Assembly: GCF_027531815.1 (NCBI RefSeq)
Contig: NZ_JAPZSK010000013.1
Location: 38,238 to 102,237 of the forward strand
Reading direction: 5' to 3'
Length of the DNA stretch: 64,000 bases
DNA from: Gemmatimonas sp.
GTDB lineage: Bacteria; Gemmatimonadota; Gemmatimonadetes; Gemmatimonadales; Gemmatimonadaceae
Shown here: positions 63,564 to 64,000 of the stretch, one piece after another
How the letters are laid out: every line of letters starts with the position of its first letter
How positions within the stretch are numbered: the first letter of the stretch is position 1
Notes under the pieces: model-generated
The model's database searches: none
What the model saw: only the letters and a program-made list of their open reading frames with translations
Told to the model about the DNA's origin: nothing
Translations under genes and position numbers: made by a program

Positions 63564-64000
63564 CCGACGTCCTCTCGCGCCCCGCGGCGGCCGTGACCGT
63601 GTTCGACGGTGCCAAGTGCGAGCAACTGCTGGCCGTCCCCAACTGGCGGAAGGCGCTGCGGTCGGCCACCCGGACCCTGCTGGGGGCGCTCCTGCTCACG
63701 GCCTGCGCCCCCGACGCCCGGGCGCCACGCGACGGGCAGGCTCCCGCTGCCGCGACGGCATCGCCCGCGACAGCATCGCCCGCGACAGCATCGCCCGCGA
63801 CGGCGGCCGCCGATTCGGCCGGTGCCACCGAGCCGTCGTGGTGCACGCAGCTACCGCGACCGGTCAATCAGCGGCTGCGGCAAGTGGACGTCGGGTCGCC
63901 CTGGTTCACCGTGTATGAGGCCGACCGCGGCGTCTACGCCATCGTCGAGCCGCGGCAGTTTCAGGAGACCATCGCCTATCTCATCGTGGGGGCGCACAGC
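63560..64000 (+). CDS. Probable metallo-beta-lactamase-fold lipoprotein, 5' part, with kinase-derived N-terminus
   Basis: The frame is open from ATG 63560 to the window end (147 codons). Residues 11-38 are a relic of a kinase C-terminus (21 of 28 residues match kinase 1, including AVPNWRKALRSATR). A lipoprotein-type segment ends in the lipobox LTAC (Cys49), then a three-copy ATASP repeat. The domain start PWFTVYEADRGVYAIVEPRQFQETIAYLIVG resembles the opening of metallo-beta-lactamase-fold hydrolases; the zinc motif would lie beyond the window. The ATG overlaps the nucleotidyltransferase stop. A later start is possible but no ATG lies before Cys49. Confidence 0.65.
   Translation, partial: MTDVLSRPAAAVTVFDGAKCEQLLAVPNWRKALRSATRTLLGALLLTACAPDARAPRDGQAPAAATASPATASPATASPATAAADSAGATEPSWCTQLPRPVNQRLRQVDVGSPWFTVYEADRGVYAIVEPRQFQETIAYLIVGAHS
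63590..63673 (+). pseudogene. Third kinase scrap: C-terminal tail fused in frame to the next gene
   Basis: The 28 codons align without gaps to the last part of kinase 1 (AVTVLDGPDGSQIV then AVPNWRKALRSATR), with 21 identities. The other kinases end differently. The segment is read in frame into the lipoprotein signal of the downstream gene. Confidence 0.75.
63752..63796. repeat. 15-base tandem repeat, three copies
   Basis: Units at 63752-63766, 63767-63781 and 63782-63796 encode ATASP in the linker after the lipobox. Copies 2 and 3 are identical. The unit keeps the frame and is likely variable in number. Confidence 0.85.

Overview
The window is high-GC, densely packed bacterial DNA from a Gram-negative-type cell: it encodes a PilQ secretin, a TolC-family channel, an outer-membrane barrel and several lipoproteins. 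Five tandem serine/threonine kinases with near-identical kinase domains and propeller-like C-terminal halves, alongside trmFO and hslVU, suggest Gemmatimonadota (Gemmatimonas-like). That assignment is inference from family knowledge, not from a search. No rRNA, tRNA, CRISPR array, insertion sequence or replication origin was recognised, and no stretch longer than 300 bases lacks a plausible gene.

Region by region. 1-748: the end of a sensor histidine kinase. 767-3743 (minus): an inorganic-carbon module, sbtA-sbtB-Tat-exported beta-carbonic anhydrase-LysR. 3931-8109: a small membrane protein, a Y-family polymerase, a YbaK-type deacylase, and a fold-type III PLP enzyme divergent from RidA. 8193-12158 (minus): an overlapping run of hslR, an acidic repeat protein, an HDOD protein, a CHAD-CYTH protein and a CPXCG zinc protein. 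12167-17244 (minus): a type I secretion-like operon (ABC protein, HlyD, TolC) whose ATPase motifs are degenerate. 17359-21321: secreted and outer-membrane hypotheticals, arfB, a lipoprotein methyltransferase and a CorC/CNNM protein. 21429-37040: a type IV pilus locus with pilS-pilR, a pilin-like gene, pilA behind a sigma-54-type promoter, a second histidine kinase, three coupled minor pseudopilins, pilMNOPQ and a large lipoprotein. 37255-48083: aroC, aroK, an Smg/DUF494 gene, topA, trmFO, xerC, then hslV and hslU, interrupted by a minus-strand ammonia-lyase and a Uma2 gene. 48137-61550: five tandem kinases, four of them joined by stop/start overlaps. 61552-64000: a small defence-like island (VapBC-type pair, AbiEii-type nucleotidyltransferase with an unfamiliar partner) between broken pieces of a further kinase gene, then the start of a probable metallo-beta-lactamase-fold lipoprotein.

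How the parts work together. PilS/PilR very likely drive pilA through sigma-54, and PilM-N-O-P-Q form the alignment complex and outer-membrane pore. SbtA/SbtB with an exported carbonic anhydrase suggest bicarbonate capture. The kinases look like one-component envelope sensors that expanded by duplication and gene conversion. The most interesting places are the kinase scraps around the toxin-antitoxin-like genes (61552-63673), the degenerate ABC ATPase, the structured leader before pilM (29248-29380), and a recurring TANNNT-N6-ATG arrangement suggesting leaderless mRNAs.
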